From the NCBI RefSeq assembly GCF_016808335.1, contig NC_053140.1, positions 30,560,086-30,624,085 on the forward strand: a stretch of DNA of 64,000 nt, in the 5' to 3' direction. The notes below the pieces were generated by a model that saw nothing but the letters and a program-made list of their open reading frames with translations, searched no databases and was not told where the DNA came from. Shown here piece after piece: positions 23,201 to 33,715 of this stretch (its first letter is position 1; every line of letters starts with the position of its first letter). The stretch is from Panicum virgatum (Eukaryota; Streptophyta; Magnoliopsida; Poales; Poaceae). A program made the position numbers and the translations under genes.

Positions 23201-23547
23201 TCAACAATCTTGGGTATAGAGACGAGCCATTTGTCCTAGCCCAGGATGTTGCTCAGGTTTTCTACATTAAGGACATGTCCAGCAAGCCAAAGAAGGGGAT
23301 AAACAAGCAAAAGGATGAGCCTAAGCGACACATAGTTCTATCAGGAAAGAGAAACATGGTTGGAGTGGAGGACAAGACAGACTTTTCAGAAGAATATAAT
23401 AATTTTGTTGCCATTCCACCTTTCGAAGTAAATGCTGATCCATGCATCCTGCTAGCCAATGATGATGCTCCATACTTGCGCCGTGATCATAATCAAGGGA
23501 CATTTGTGAAGAGAGAGTCTGTTACCGCTAATCCTTCATGTACTTGA
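20247..23547 (+). pseudogene. CACTA TNP2-type transposase, frameshifted
   Basis: ATG at 20247 (MDRQWMYNADRRS; an AATGCAG acceptor-like site precedes it). In order: the transposase-associated domain with paired Cys/His (CCPCVHCNNN, to about 20460), an acidic linker, the Transposase_21/TNP2 core (about 21200-21950, with MNPFGEMSSGHSTWP, GNDIDVYLRPLVEEL, NDWPAL and GYKACTHC), DUF4218 (about 22290-22560) and DUF4216 (about 23080-23350, YGYIEEIWELDYG, VPLFRCQWV). Damage: one extra A in an A8 run (20827-20834), a deletion/frameshift near 22485, an in-frame TAG near 22600 in the restored frame, and a shift near 23020. TNP2 is the catalytic nuclease for the element ends. Confidence 0.9.
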
Positions 23548-24149
23548 ATCATTTTATATTATTGTATAAAAACATAATCGCAATTCGAATACTTTTATTA
23601 TATATGTACTGTACAATTATACTTTATGTGTTATATATATTATTTTATATATTTTTCACTTAATTACTAGACTCAATTATAATTTTCATTCAATAATGGA
23701 TTACTCAACAAATTTTATTTATTTCATGAAATTACATTCACATTAACACACTATACTCTCTCACTAACACACACAATCTCACTAACACACACTATCTCTC
23801 AAACTCACACACTACTCATTAATATCATGAAATTGCTTAATTTTATCTAAAATTCACTTTTTAAACGTTAATATCGTGATAGAATCCACTTTCTGTCGAA
23901 AAGCAACAGTTTGAAAAAAATTTCACCTAATATATTTTTGCATGGTCAAAATAACAAATATGATTTCAAAAAAGTTAGATATTTCATTGACCCAATCACT
24001 TGAATGAAAATTAATTATTTTTGTTGCGTGTATCAAGTTTATATAGAGATAAGAAATTTTGTTCCATAATTTTTGGAATCATAATTTTATTAACTGAATT
24101 AACAAATGAAAGCCAATTTTAAAAGAGAAGTAAAAAGAAACAAAAACAA
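23548..24149. other. AT-rich spacer within the CACTA
   Basis: About 600 bp of AT-rich sequence with CACTAACACACA-type low-complexity runs around 23735-23820. No ORF or promoter that I can support. Confidence 0.5.
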
Positions 24150-24612
24150 ACATAACATTAGGCGGGAACGAGGGAAAACGGCCCCTTTTGTCCCGGGTGG
24201 TAGATCTACCCGGGACTAAAGGTGGGCCGCGGGCTGGGAATTTTCCCGGCCCGCCCAAAAGCCCCTTTTGTCCCGGGTGATGCCACCACCCGGGACAAAA
24301 GGCCCCCATATATTTCCTAGCTTCCTCCCTCCTTCGCCCTTCCTCCCTCCCGCCGTCCGTTCCCCTGCTCCCCCCACCGCTCGAGCTCCCCGAGCACCGC
24401 CGCCGTCGACGTCGCCGCCCAGAGCCCCGCCGCGCGAGCCCACGTCACCGAGCGCCGTCGTCCCTGCGAGTGCCGCCGCCGTTGACGTCCGCCGCCCCCG
24501 GCCTCCACTCCGCGCGCACGCCCTCGTCTTCGCCGCCCCCGGCCTCCACTCCGCGCGCACGCCCTCGTCGGCGGCCTCCACTGCACGCCGCCGTGCCGCC
24601 ACCCTCTCTGCT
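24150..24612. mobile_element. Internal block of CACTA-like terminal repeats plus GC-rich tract
   Basis: 24180-24310 carries two head-to-head pairs of CCCCTTTTGTCCCGGGTGG / ACCCGGGACAAAAGG, followed by a CT-rich then very GC-rich stretch. The arrangement parallels the left end of the host CACTA (repeats, then CT tract), but the motif variant is CCCGGGTGG rather than CCCGGTTGG. Best read as the end of a second CACTA family nested in, or captured by, this one. No CACTA terminus or TSD was found, so boundaries are approximate. Confidence 0.55.
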
Positions 24613-24613
24613 C

Positions 24614-25975
24614 AGGGGCGGCGCCAGGGGTATGCCCCTTTATGCCTAGGCATACCCAAAATTTAGAGAAAAATATCATTTTACTTAACTTATAAACATA
24701 TATACTAGCAAGCTGTTGTAAAAAAAATTCGTCTTTCATCGTATTGGTATTGCGCAGTCCTATTTTGATGATCTTCAAGGTAGAAAAAGCACACTCAATG
24801 CTCCCTGTTGAAACTGGTAGAGACAAGAAGCAATCGAAACAATATATCATTCAAGTGTGCCAAAATCTTGTACTGCGATTGAAGACATCAAAACTACTTC
24901 TTCTCTTTATATTCTTACTGGAAATGAAGTAAAGAAGACAATATGCTCGGTGATTGGTCTTTGAATACTCTAACTAAGAAGGAAAATCACTGAACCAATT
25001 AAACTTGAAATGATGTTATGTGATTTCATTTGGGCCAAGGGGGGGCCACAACCCATGTTTGCCGACATGTAGCTCCGCCGGTGCATAGATGTATATACTC
25101 CATTGCACAAAAATTGTAGTTTTAGAAAATTTCAAACACATTACTCGTTCAAAAAAATAACTTTGTTACCTATAATTACTTCTACCAATTGTGATTGAAA
25201 ATTGTATTATTTATTTGGTTTTCTAGATCCTTAATGAATGCATACACATTGAAACTAGAAAAATAATATCTACTGAATATTTGATTCGCTCTATACGTTC
25301 TTCTATGCAATGCTTTCTTGGTATAATTAGTATTGCTTTAATTAGATGAATCTCATTACAAGCTAAAACTACATTCTTTGTGGGACAAAATTTGGATGCA
25401 AAAAACTATACTTATTTTGACATGGAGAGAGTATCATATACAACTTATGGACCCAATATAATAAAGCCTAGCAAGGAAGCCCCAAATGCAAAAGAATCAT
25501 TCTCTCCGTCTCTGCTCATAGCTCGCCCTGAGCCCCCGTCCCCCCCGGCTCCGCGTTCGCCCCAGTGCGCCTCCGGCCCTCGGCTTTGAGCCCTTCGCCT
25601 TCGGCCCTCGGCCTATCCCCTGGATCGGCTTTGGCGGTACTCCGGCAACCGGCATCCGGCTCTCTCATCCTGATGACCTCCCCAACTCGGCAACGGCAAC
25701 TCCGGCAGGGGCAAGCCGCAAGCCCCTCGCCGTCCCAGTGCCAGTACCCCAGCATCAGTGCGAAGGAGGCCGCAACCGATTATTATTCGCACCGTTCCAC
25801 AGCGCTTGGCTGTAGCTACCGCGTGTTGAGGCAGCGCAAAATGGCGGTGGCAGCTGTAACAGCAGCCGAACGGTGCGATTATGGATTTGTTATGCAACTT
25901 ATCATCAACTATATTGCGTATTAGCTTCAAATTTTTTTCTATATTCGGCATACCCAGCCGCAAATTTCTGGAGTG
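24614..25975 (-). mobile_element. hAT-like element remnant (dimerisation domain fragment)
   Basis: The right-hand terminus on minus reads CAGGGGCGGCGCCAG when viewed on plus at 24614, a grass hAT end of the CAGGGGCGGAGCCAG type. The minus strand at about 24700-24850 encodes LPVSTGSIECAFSTLKIIK, then GLRNTNTMKDEF, the conserved hAT C-terminal dimerisation motif. Sequence near 25945-25975 (GGCATACCCAG...TTTCTGG) resembles the opposite subterminal region of the same family. The rest of the transposase is missing and 25500-25920 is GC-rich and foreign-looking. No 8-bp TSD was found. Confidence 0.6.
25787..25878. repeat. Short foldback (inverted repeat)
   Basis: TCGCACCGTT at 25787-25796 pairs with AACGGTGCGA at 25869-25878, with further imperfect pairing inside (GGCTGTAGCTACC against GGTGGCAGCTGTAACAGC). 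A ~92-bp MITE-like hairpin in the GC-rich part of the hAT remnant. Confidence 0.6.
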
Positions 25976-26028
25976 GATTATTTAGATAATTTTTTAAGGG
26001 TTTTATTTGTATTCATATTTTAGTTACG

Positions 26029-28314
26029 ATGGACCCGTGACACACAGACGCGGAAGACGAACAGTTCCTGTTGAATATGATTGGCGAAGGTCAAGGAGAT
26101 GTCGCTGAACAAGCTGATGATGGCAGCAATACCGACATATATTTGAATATATCCGGTGATGGAATTGAGGCACCATCTATTCAGGATGACGCTGCTGCTG
26201 AACAAAGTGCTAATGTACATATCACAACTATACTTATTTGTAGTGACAATCATATTTTCATCTGAATCTATATGAATACTATGAATGTTTTTTTATAGCC
26301 GTCTGGATCATCGTCGCAGCAGAAAAAGACGAAGCGAGGCCCAACAAAAAAACTGGAAGGGCGGTTCATTATAACGGAAGTTGGTCCAGATGGCGAACCG
26401 ATCGCTCCAGAAGCTGCCGCCAAAAAATTCATAAGACAATCCGGATGTATTGTCAGGGACCACATCCCGACCAGCTTCAGGCTCTGGAAAGCGTCCAATC
26501 CAAGCGAGGAACGGGATGCGGTACCCGAAAGAGAAAAAGAATGGTGCTGGCGGGAGCTTAAGAAAAACTTCACGGTTCCAGCTGAATCCGAAGAGATATG
26601 CAAGCGCTGGACCCTGAGTAAGATGGCCGAACAGCTGCGATCATTCAAGAAAATTTTGACGAAGAAATATATCAAGACCGGGACCACACCCGTATTTACC
26701 GGCGAGCTCGAAAAGCTCAGGGGTCACTGGGATGCATTTGTGGAATACAAGTCTTCAGAGCTTGGGCTTCAGAAGGTGCAGAAGGCCAAAGACAACGCCT
26801 CGAAGAAAGTGTACCATCACACTCTAGGCCAAGGAGGCTACAAGCTTGCAGTACCCAAATGGGAGAAGATTGAGCAGGATCTGCTTGACAGAGGCATCCA
26901 ACCTGCGACCATGAACTGGCCTGAAAGGTCAAGGACCTGGTTTTATGGTCACGGGGGAAGCTTGGACCCAATGACTGGTGACTGCATCTATGGGCCAAAC
27001 ATCCAGCGAGCAGCCCAGAGACTACAGGAGGCCATACAAGCAGCGACCGAGGGAACATTCCAGCCGGATAGAGAGAGGGATGAGCTGACTTACGCCCTTG
27101 GGAATCCAGAGCATCCGGGCCGCACAAGAGGCAAAGGCGTGGTTCCGTGGAAGTATGGGTTCAGGGATTACATTGATTCATATAGAAGCCGGCAAAGAAG
27201 AAAGAATGATGAGCGGGAGCACTTGCGAAGGCTAGAGGAACGGCTCATGTCACACGATCAAAGACTGGAGGAAGAGGTTCAACGCCAAGTGGCCGTAGCA
27301 ATGAGCCAGCAACAGCAAGCGCAAACGGTGCCTCCAGAGCCTAGTGTCGCAGCCGATCACCTGTCTCAGCGGAAAAGCAGCTGCGCTTCCACAGACGTCG
27401 CCATCGGCGAGCCCACGGGGATCCAGGCCGCAGTTGAAGCGTCGGCCCCGCAGCGATTTCCAGTGGATGAGATCACCCACCGGACACCTTGTGACCTGCA
27501 GACTGCCGTTAAGAACTTAATGTTCACTGTTGCGTATGGTACCGCCATGCCAACCGAACCAGGCGACGTGTACCACGGCCAACAAATTCCGCCTAGATAC
27601 ACAAGAGTTGGCGTGGAGCAGGTGTGCCAGGGTTGGGAGACGCTCGAGCTTGATATTCCTGGAGGCGATGGGGAGAGGACACTAGCAGAAGCCATTCATG
27701 GCTACATCCTATGGGATAAGCGCTACATTGTCCTAAAGTCGGATGATCAAACACCAAGACCGGCATCTCAGCATGCCTCTCCAAGACCGGCATCTCCGCA
27801 AAACTCCCCAAGGGCAGCACTGTCTCGGCAAGGTTCACCGGCACATTCTCTATCACCATCATCTCATGCGCCGATGAACACTCAAGCGTCACCATCGCCT
27901 CCATGGTCACCCCCTCCGCCGCCGGCAAAGAAGCAGAAACGGCCGCCGGCAAAGAAGGTAGCTGCACCGGCTAAGGAGCCTCCAAAGAAGAAGAAGGAAA
28001 AGGAGAAGAAAACCAAGGAGGCTCATATTAAACCCTGGGACATGAGCCTTGAAGAATGCGATCGGATAACTCAAGAAAGAGTTAAAAAGCACTTCAAGCC
28101 GAAGCCGAAGCCGGAGCCCGAGAAAGTGATAAATCCGATAGATTTGAAATTTTTTAAGGGAATGTGCGAAGCAAATAAGAGAAAATTCATTCCGAGAGAC
28201 CCCCTTCAGACTACGAACGCACAATTATCAAAACTACTGAGAAAAAGAAGAGACAATCAAAGTCGTCGTCGTCCGACGTTCCACAGCTCGGAGCCCAAAA
28301 GAAACAATCAATAG
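26029..28314 (+). pseudogene. CACTA TNPA-like protein (Transposase_24 family), N-terminal and central part
   Basis: ATG at 26029 with an immediate TGA (26038), then an acidic first exon to about 26215, an intron (acceptor TTTATAG near 26299) and a long open frame to 28314. Central Transposase_24 region (about 26600-27230: SFKKILTKKYIKTGTTPVF, LDRGIQPATMNWPERSRTW, GYKLAVPKWEKIE), a charged/Gln-rich coil (about 27190-27330), then a conserved CACTA segment of unknown function (about 27470-27740, PRYTRVGVEQVCQGW, YILWDKRYIVL) and a Pro/Ser/Lys-rich linker. A shift near 28230 throws the frame into a TAG at 28312; in the other frame coding continues into the Ulp1-like exons. TNPA-type proteins bind the subterminal repeats and bring element ends together. 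Confidence 0.85.
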
Positions 28315-28325
28315 AGCCTCTCGTA

Positions 28326-29662
28326 GTGGGACAGACGACGCAAGAACAAGACTTTGTTACATTTCTGAAAGAATCAAACCTGACGGCCGCTCAGATTGCA
28401 GGGGGAGAAGATATTCCAAAGGCCGATGTGGTCGTCAAATGGACGTTTGAGATCGGCAAAACTCTTGTACCCCCCGAAGTAGTGTCTGTGCTTCCAACGC
28501 AAATGTATAAGCTGCACCAGCACTACATGCGTGCGATGGCCGATTGCATCTTCATGCAAGGTGCAAAGATTAAAGATGACGATTTCTTACGGGGGGAGGC
28601 CATTATATGGATAAACTGGGAAGAAATTTACCAACTATTCCATCAGGAGGCCCTCGACATCTCTATGGTCGGCTTGTGGGTTCTGTAAGTATTTTACTCT
28701 CCTTACGTATTGTTTTGCATGATCTCAACATACTGATCTCTTGATTTATTCGGTATCATGTAGAATGGAGATACATACTTGCAGAAGAAAGGGATACTCT
28801 CACCTCGGCTTCATCGACCCAATTACTTGTAATTGGAGGCTTCTACGTGACAATTCCGATGACATATTCCAAAACTTGTTCAAGTACATAAGCGTTCATC
28901 ACAACAAGCAAATGATATTGTTTCCTTACAACTTTGCGTGAGTGATTCCTTCCGTCTAACTCTTTCTATTCTGTAATCGAATTGTTTAAACCTTAACTAC
29001 CAAGAACTGCCTCCGTATAATCTTGCAGTGAACACTTTGTCCTAATTGTCATAATTCTCGAGAAGAGCCTACTCGTGGTTATGGACTCATTGAGGAGACC
29101 TCCAGAACAATACGAAAATCTTCTTAACATGATGAAAAAGTAATTCTACCACTACTCCGTCCATGACCGATAATTTGAATCACTTTGTTACTTGACTATA
29201 ATTGTTCTAATCATGCACAGGGTTTGGAAAGAATTCGCTAAAAATCATCCAGGCAAATTTGACAAGGAATTGAAGATCAAGACAGATTTTTCGGTACGCG
29301 CTTGGATGATTCGTTGCACGATTCATTAGTTTTATTATATATTCATGTAAATACCTGATAATTTCTTCTCTCTTAAAGTGTATGAGGCAGAAACCAGGCA
29401 CTGTACTGTGCGCATACTATGTATGCGAGAACATCCATGGTCTGGTAGGTCCTCCAAAGGGCTGGACAGATTGGGAGGAGGAAGTAAGTAAAAAAACTTG
29501 TTAATATTTGAACTCGTATTTTAATTAGTCGAAATTAATTATCCCCTTTTTCCATAGGTCGGGGAGATGCGCGATAAACTCATACCGGAGGAAAAAATTA
29601 TGGCGATTCAAGAACAATTCTCCGGATTTATTGTTGAGCAAGTCCTCGATCCAAAAGGTTAA
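28326..29662 (+). CDS. Ulp1-like cysteine protease domain (C48 family), C-terminus of the CACTA TNPA-like gene
   Basis: Six exons: to 28684, 28764-28937, 29029-29139, 29221-29293, 29379-29483 and 29558-29662 (TAA). All introns are GT-AG and phases join. Catalytic pattern of Ulp1/SENP peptidases is intact: His in EHFVLIVI (exon 3), Asp in VVMDSL (exon 3), Gln in MRQKPGT and Cys in VLCAYYVCE (exon 5). Ulp1 enzymes cleave SUMO from conjugates; the role of such domains in transposons is unproven. This part is better preserved than the TNP2 gene: no stop or frameshift across about 310 codons. It normally follows the Transposase_24 region in one protein; the shift near 28230 breaks that link here. 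Confidence 0.82.
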
Positions 29663-30183
29663 TTCTACTATGATGGAATATCTAATATTGACAATCACAG
29701 CAAATATGACAATATACGCGTATATATGTAATTAAGAACGAATATAACTATGTAAATATATATGTGTGTCTATGTATTAAATTTCTATTTATGAGTATGT
29801 ATGTATGTATTAAATTTCCAAAAGGCGAATTCTACTATGTAATTAAGAACGAATATACCTATGCAAATATGATGGAGTATGTATGTATTATATATATAAG
29901 CACTCCAATAATATATATGTGTATATATATATTTATATAATATTGGTCCTAGACATTTTCATATGTAAAGGAATTCACATGTATAGATATGTGTATACAT
30001 ATATATATAAGTGAATTAATTTATATATGAAAACTATCTAGGACAAATATTATATAAGTAACTATATATATATGTATATATTAGTGGAGATCATACACAC
30101 TGAATTCCAATACATAAGTTTAATTGAAATACAAAAGTATAATTGAAATAGAAAAAGAATTGAGAAAAGAAAAATATGAAAAA
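29663..30183. other. AT-rich 3' region of the CACTA
   Basis: TATATA/ATATGT simple repeats and short duplications (for example TATGTATGTATTAAATTTC). No gene. Confidence 0.6.
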
Positions 30184-30424
30184 AAGAGACCTTTTGTCCC
30201 GGTTAGTAACACCAACCGGGACAAAAGGGTGCGCCAGCCACGTGGGCGCTGGCTGCACCTTTTGTCCCGGTTGGTGTTACCGGGACAAAAGGTCCTCTTT
30301 TATCCCGGTTGCCACACCTGGGACAAAAGGGCACCCCCTTTTGTCCCGGACAGGCGTTCCCGGTTGGGAAACCGGGACAACAGCGGTTTCCCAACCGGGA
30401 CAAATCAACGTTTTTGTAGTAGTG
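30184..30424. repeat. CACTA right subterminal repeats and TIR
   Basis: At least four inverted pairs of CCTTTTGTCCCGGTT / AACCGGGACAAAAGG, ending in TGTAGTAGTG before the AAT duplication. Confidence 0.88.
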
Positions 30425-31304
30425 AATGTGTCCTTTAATTTCCTAAGCATAAAAGCATTACTCCTTTTAGAGTGGCTAGATGCATGCGTGGTTGGATCTT
30501 AAACCATTTGGGATGTATCCAGTAATTGTAGGTTTTTTAAAATATCCGATCCGTTTCTGATGTAATCATTGTAGATGGTTTTCAAAAATCTGTTGGTAAT
30601 GTACAACATAAAATTTATCTGTGTGATATCTTTTAAATTATGTTGAGGTTAGTAACATGATTTGATAGAGGTGTCTGTCATACCCATCCTAATATCTACT
30701 AGTAATTTTGTAAAGTGCTTGCAAACTTTCTAACTAGCGAAAATGGAATTATGCATGGTGAAATCTTCATTGGTAAAATATAAGTGAAAATTGTTGCAAT
30801 GGTATTGGTTCAATTCTTGCTCTGCATAAAAAGTTTGCAAATTTAGATTTTACTAGAGCTGGGGATGAACAAAGTATAACCTTTACGCACAACTTCTTTG
30901 TCAAACTCAACTTATAATTAAAAATACAAAAAATATAACTTCTCCATTTAAAACTATTTTCAGAAAGTGCAATGACCAATTACAAAATAGATCCTTCAAA
31001 AGAACCATATTTAAAACCATGTTTTGATTTCGTCTTCTCTATTATGCATTCATATGCCACATTAAACCATGAGTCACCCACCACGGCCAACAGAGATGGC
31101 CTAAGGTCATTTACCCAAGTTTAGCACATAAAATTTTAGGGACAATTGCATTGTTGTCCTGATTTTCAATATTGAGTTTCTCCTATTGCACAGTTTTTCC
31201 TTGAAATCCAGTAGGAACTGAATTGATTCCTATGCAAATTCCAGTATCGAGTAGTTGGCCATAGAAGATAGGCTTATCGTTTATCCATGGCGATTTTGTA
31301 TTAA
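30425..31304. other. Intergenic, no feature supported
   Basis: AT-rich sequence without a recognisable ORF, tRNA or element end. Confidence 0.5.
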
Positions 31305-31352
31305 AATCAGTCCTAGTATAAAAAAAATTTGACATGCGGGTTCATTCTAGCC

Positions 31353-31841
31353 AAAGTCTAAATTACTCCCCTCAATTATAGCCAAAGTCTGGATAATCCC
31401 ATAAACTATTATTTGGTTTATTTTACCCCCTAATGTAATTTGTCCTTTTCATTTCTCCATCCATAGCTGGAGTTTTAAGTTAAAATTTTACAACATAATA
31501 GTACATACCATAACACATGTTAGAAAAATAAATCATAATATTTTATCATTATTTTGATAGATTAGAATATTTAATAATAAATTAATCTTTGGAGTTCAAA
31601 ATTATATGGAAACTAATGGGGAAAATTATAAAAAAATTTCTAAATATGCATGCTGATGTACAGTACCACCTTGCAAAATTTGAAATTAAGATTCAACTTG
31701 TGTATGGAGAAACAAAAAAGATAAATTATGTTATGGGATAAAATAAACTAAATGACATAGTTTAGGGGTAAATTGAACGAAGTTATAGTTTATGGGGTTA
31801 TCCAGACTTCGGCTATAGTTGAGGGGAGTAAATTAAACTTT
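31353..31841. mobile_element. MITE with long TIRs (Mutator-like), in a SINE tail
   Basis: ~489 bp. Left end AAAGTCTAAATTACTCCCC and right end complemented AAAGTTTAATTTACTCCCC; inverted similarity continues ~90 bp (TCAA(T/C)TATAGCC(A/G)AAGTCTGGAT, then CCCCATAAACTA). Long TIRs suggest a Mutator-type MITE, but the 9-bp flanks (ATTCTAGCC, TTCCATTTT) do not match, so the TSD is unconfirmed. Confidence 0.75.
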
Positions 31842-31850
31842 TTCCATTTT

Positions 31851-32086
31851 CTAATAAAAGACCTCTCACACAGGCTAAGAAAACCCCCGAACCCCTGCCC
31901 CACCCTTACACATGGGCGCCGTAGCCCGTACCGTAACCTGTGTGAGAGCAGGTCAGAGTGGGCCGGGACCTATTTTCCATGTGTTTTGGCATGTAGGCAG
32001 GCGAGGGGATTTTTTTAATCCCAGTCTGAAATTCGCTGCCACCGAAAGTCGAACTTAGTATATGAGGAGTGTTACTGAGGCCACAT
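31851..32086 (-). mobile_element. tRNA-derived SINE, minus, 16-bp TSD
   Basis: On minus it starts TATGTGGCCTCAGTAACACTCC (A-box-like) and then AGTTCGACTTTCGG (B-box-like), the internal RNA polymerase III promoter of tRNA-derived SINEs. The body ends GGGGTTTTCTTAGCC(T/C)GTGTGAGAGGTC, similar in layout to cereal SINEs. A perfect 16-bp duplication AATCAGTCCTAGTATA flanks the insertion at 32087-32102 and 31305-31320, with a T8-like tail next to the latter. The 3' tail is interrupted by the MITE at 31353-31841. Confidence 0.78.
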
Positions 32087-32102
32087 AATCAGTCCTAGTA
32101 TA

Positions 32103-32411
32103 ATCATACATACCTTTCCTGAGTGGTGGAGAAAAAACTATCGAAGGAAGCCTAGGAAAAACTGATTAAGAGGCTGTGAGTTTTTTCAATTTTACAAGGC
32201 TAACACATAATAACAAATCTATTATCGCGAGAACCTATGTCCTGATTTTTATGTGTTTTAGCTAACTGCCACGTAACAACTATGATAGTGATGACCCTAA
32301 GAATGATAATTGAAATTATGGTCTGTAGGACTGACATTAGACCCTCAAAGACCTGCCGGGCAAGCTATGCTGAACTACTCTATGATGTCTGGATGATAAT
32401 TTTGATATGGT
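32103..32411. other. Spacer; includes a partial copy (32341-32391) of the duplicated flank
   Basis: 32341-32391 is ~85% identical to the first ~50 bp of the segment starting at 32667 (ACC.(C/T)CAAAGACCT.CCGGGCAAG). Nothing else recognisable. Confidence 0.6.
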
Positions 32412-32666
32412 CTCCTGGATTTTTATTTACATGTCGTATTAGGTTTATCCTAAATCAAACTTGGCAAACATTGAACAAACTTATAGAAAAAATAATAACA
32501 TTTACAATATCAAATTTGTTTCGTTGAAAATCCACCATGATGTATATATATTGATAATGCATATGTTGGATATTATAGTTGTTAGTATATTTTTTCATAG
32601 ACTTGGTTAAAATGCAAGTTTGACTTAGGATAAACCTAATAGACATGTAAATAAAAACAGAAGGAG
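32412..32666. mobile_element. Stowaway-like MITE (degenerate)
   Basis: 255 bp. Left CTCCTGGATTTTTATTTACA and right, complemented, CTCCTTCTGTTTTTATTTAC; pairing continues through ATTAGGTTTATCCTAA(A/G)TCAAACTTG. The right flank is TA as expected for Tc1/Mariner; the left flank is GT, so that TA copy has decayed. Confidence 0.75.
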
Positions 32667-32827
32667 TACCCACAAAGACCTACCGGGCAAGATACCCTGA
32701 ACTACTCTAGGCTGTCTGAAACCAGAGTCATCTCCAAGGACTCAGGAGCTTCCCTGGGACGCTCATCTATTTATATGTTCGGTGTCATTGGTGATAGACG
32801 ATCTTTCAAGTAGTTTAGGAACCTGAC

Positions 32828-33715
32828 TGTGGCAGAACCGCCCGAATTAATCCGGCTCAAGTGCGCTAACTCTTTCCATAAAGGCAATACGGGTTAACTC
32901 GCACTTCAAACGGAGTAATCCGGCAGCGCTGTCGGGGAAAATCCCGAATAATCCACGTACGCGTCGATCAAACCCAAAGCTTGCAGAACACTCGCACGAA
33001 GGCGAGTCTAGAGATTACAACATTTCATCATTTCTTACATCACAGAGTACATCATAAATTTATTACAAACTGAGTTTAAAATCAGAAAATGCTTTTGCAT
33101 CATAAAAGATATCATCAGAGTTCTTGATTTCAGCGGAAAACAAACGATAGTCTATCGACGAAACATGACGTCATGATGAAGCCCGTACATGACATCAACC
33201 ATAACCCCGATGATAACACCTGAAAACAAAGCCACAAGCAAGGCTGAGAATACTAATACTCAGCAAGACTTACCCATCAACGGATATAACTTAGTCCACT
33301 TAACTAGACATGCAAGGCTTTTTGGCTGGAGGGGTTTGTTTTACCAAAAAAGCAACTAATAGTAGGTCCTTGCTTTCTGATTTTAGTTTTCATAATTCTA
33401 GTTTAATTAACCATTCTAGATGAGCATCTATATCTAAACAAGCATGTTGGAAATAAGCATTCAAAGTAAAACCATATTATCACCATCATCTTCCACTTGT
33501 TACTCTATGTAGCAAAAGTGTTAAGCAGTCTCATTAACCGTGAGCGGCGGCCGATTCGAATCAAGTTCTTAACCTTGCAAGGCAAACCTAACATACACGC
33601 ATGGGGATCAAAGTCACCCACGGAATATTTTCCCTTTTTTTCCCGTCCGTGGATCAGGGTCACCCACCTTGACTACAGAGTACGGCTACTCTGCACTCGC
33701 ATGTTGGCCGCATGA
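32828..33715 (-). mobile_element. LTR fragment of the large non-autonomous retrotransposon
   Basis: Matches 48785-49669 and 53918-54803. Begins TGTGGCAGAACCGCCC after CTGAC and is cut at CATGA by the gypsy LTR. The remainder of this LTR is not found to the right of the gypsy element; it is lost or displaced in this copy. Confidence 0.85.

Larger units (their letters stand above)
18742..30424 (+). mobile_element. CACTA (En/Spm-type) transposon, 11.7 kb, 3-bp TSD
   Basis: Begins CACTACTACA and ends TGTAGTAGTG, flanked by AAT (18739-18741 and 30425-30427), the 3-bp TSD of CACTA elements. Both ends carry subterminal arrays of inverted CCTTTTGTCCCGGTTGG motifs, the transposase-binding repeats. 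Inside, in plus order: a small ORF (19716-20024), a TNP2-type transposase (20247-23547, broken), an inner block with foreign CACTA-like and hAT-like fragments (about 24150-25975), and a TNPA-like gene with a Ulp1-like C-terminus (26029-29662). Confidence 0.95.

Noticed and set aside
33551..33590. tRNA B-box-like GATTCGAATC
   Set aside because: No A box, no cloverleaf, and the same sequence repeats in every LTR copy of the LARD element.
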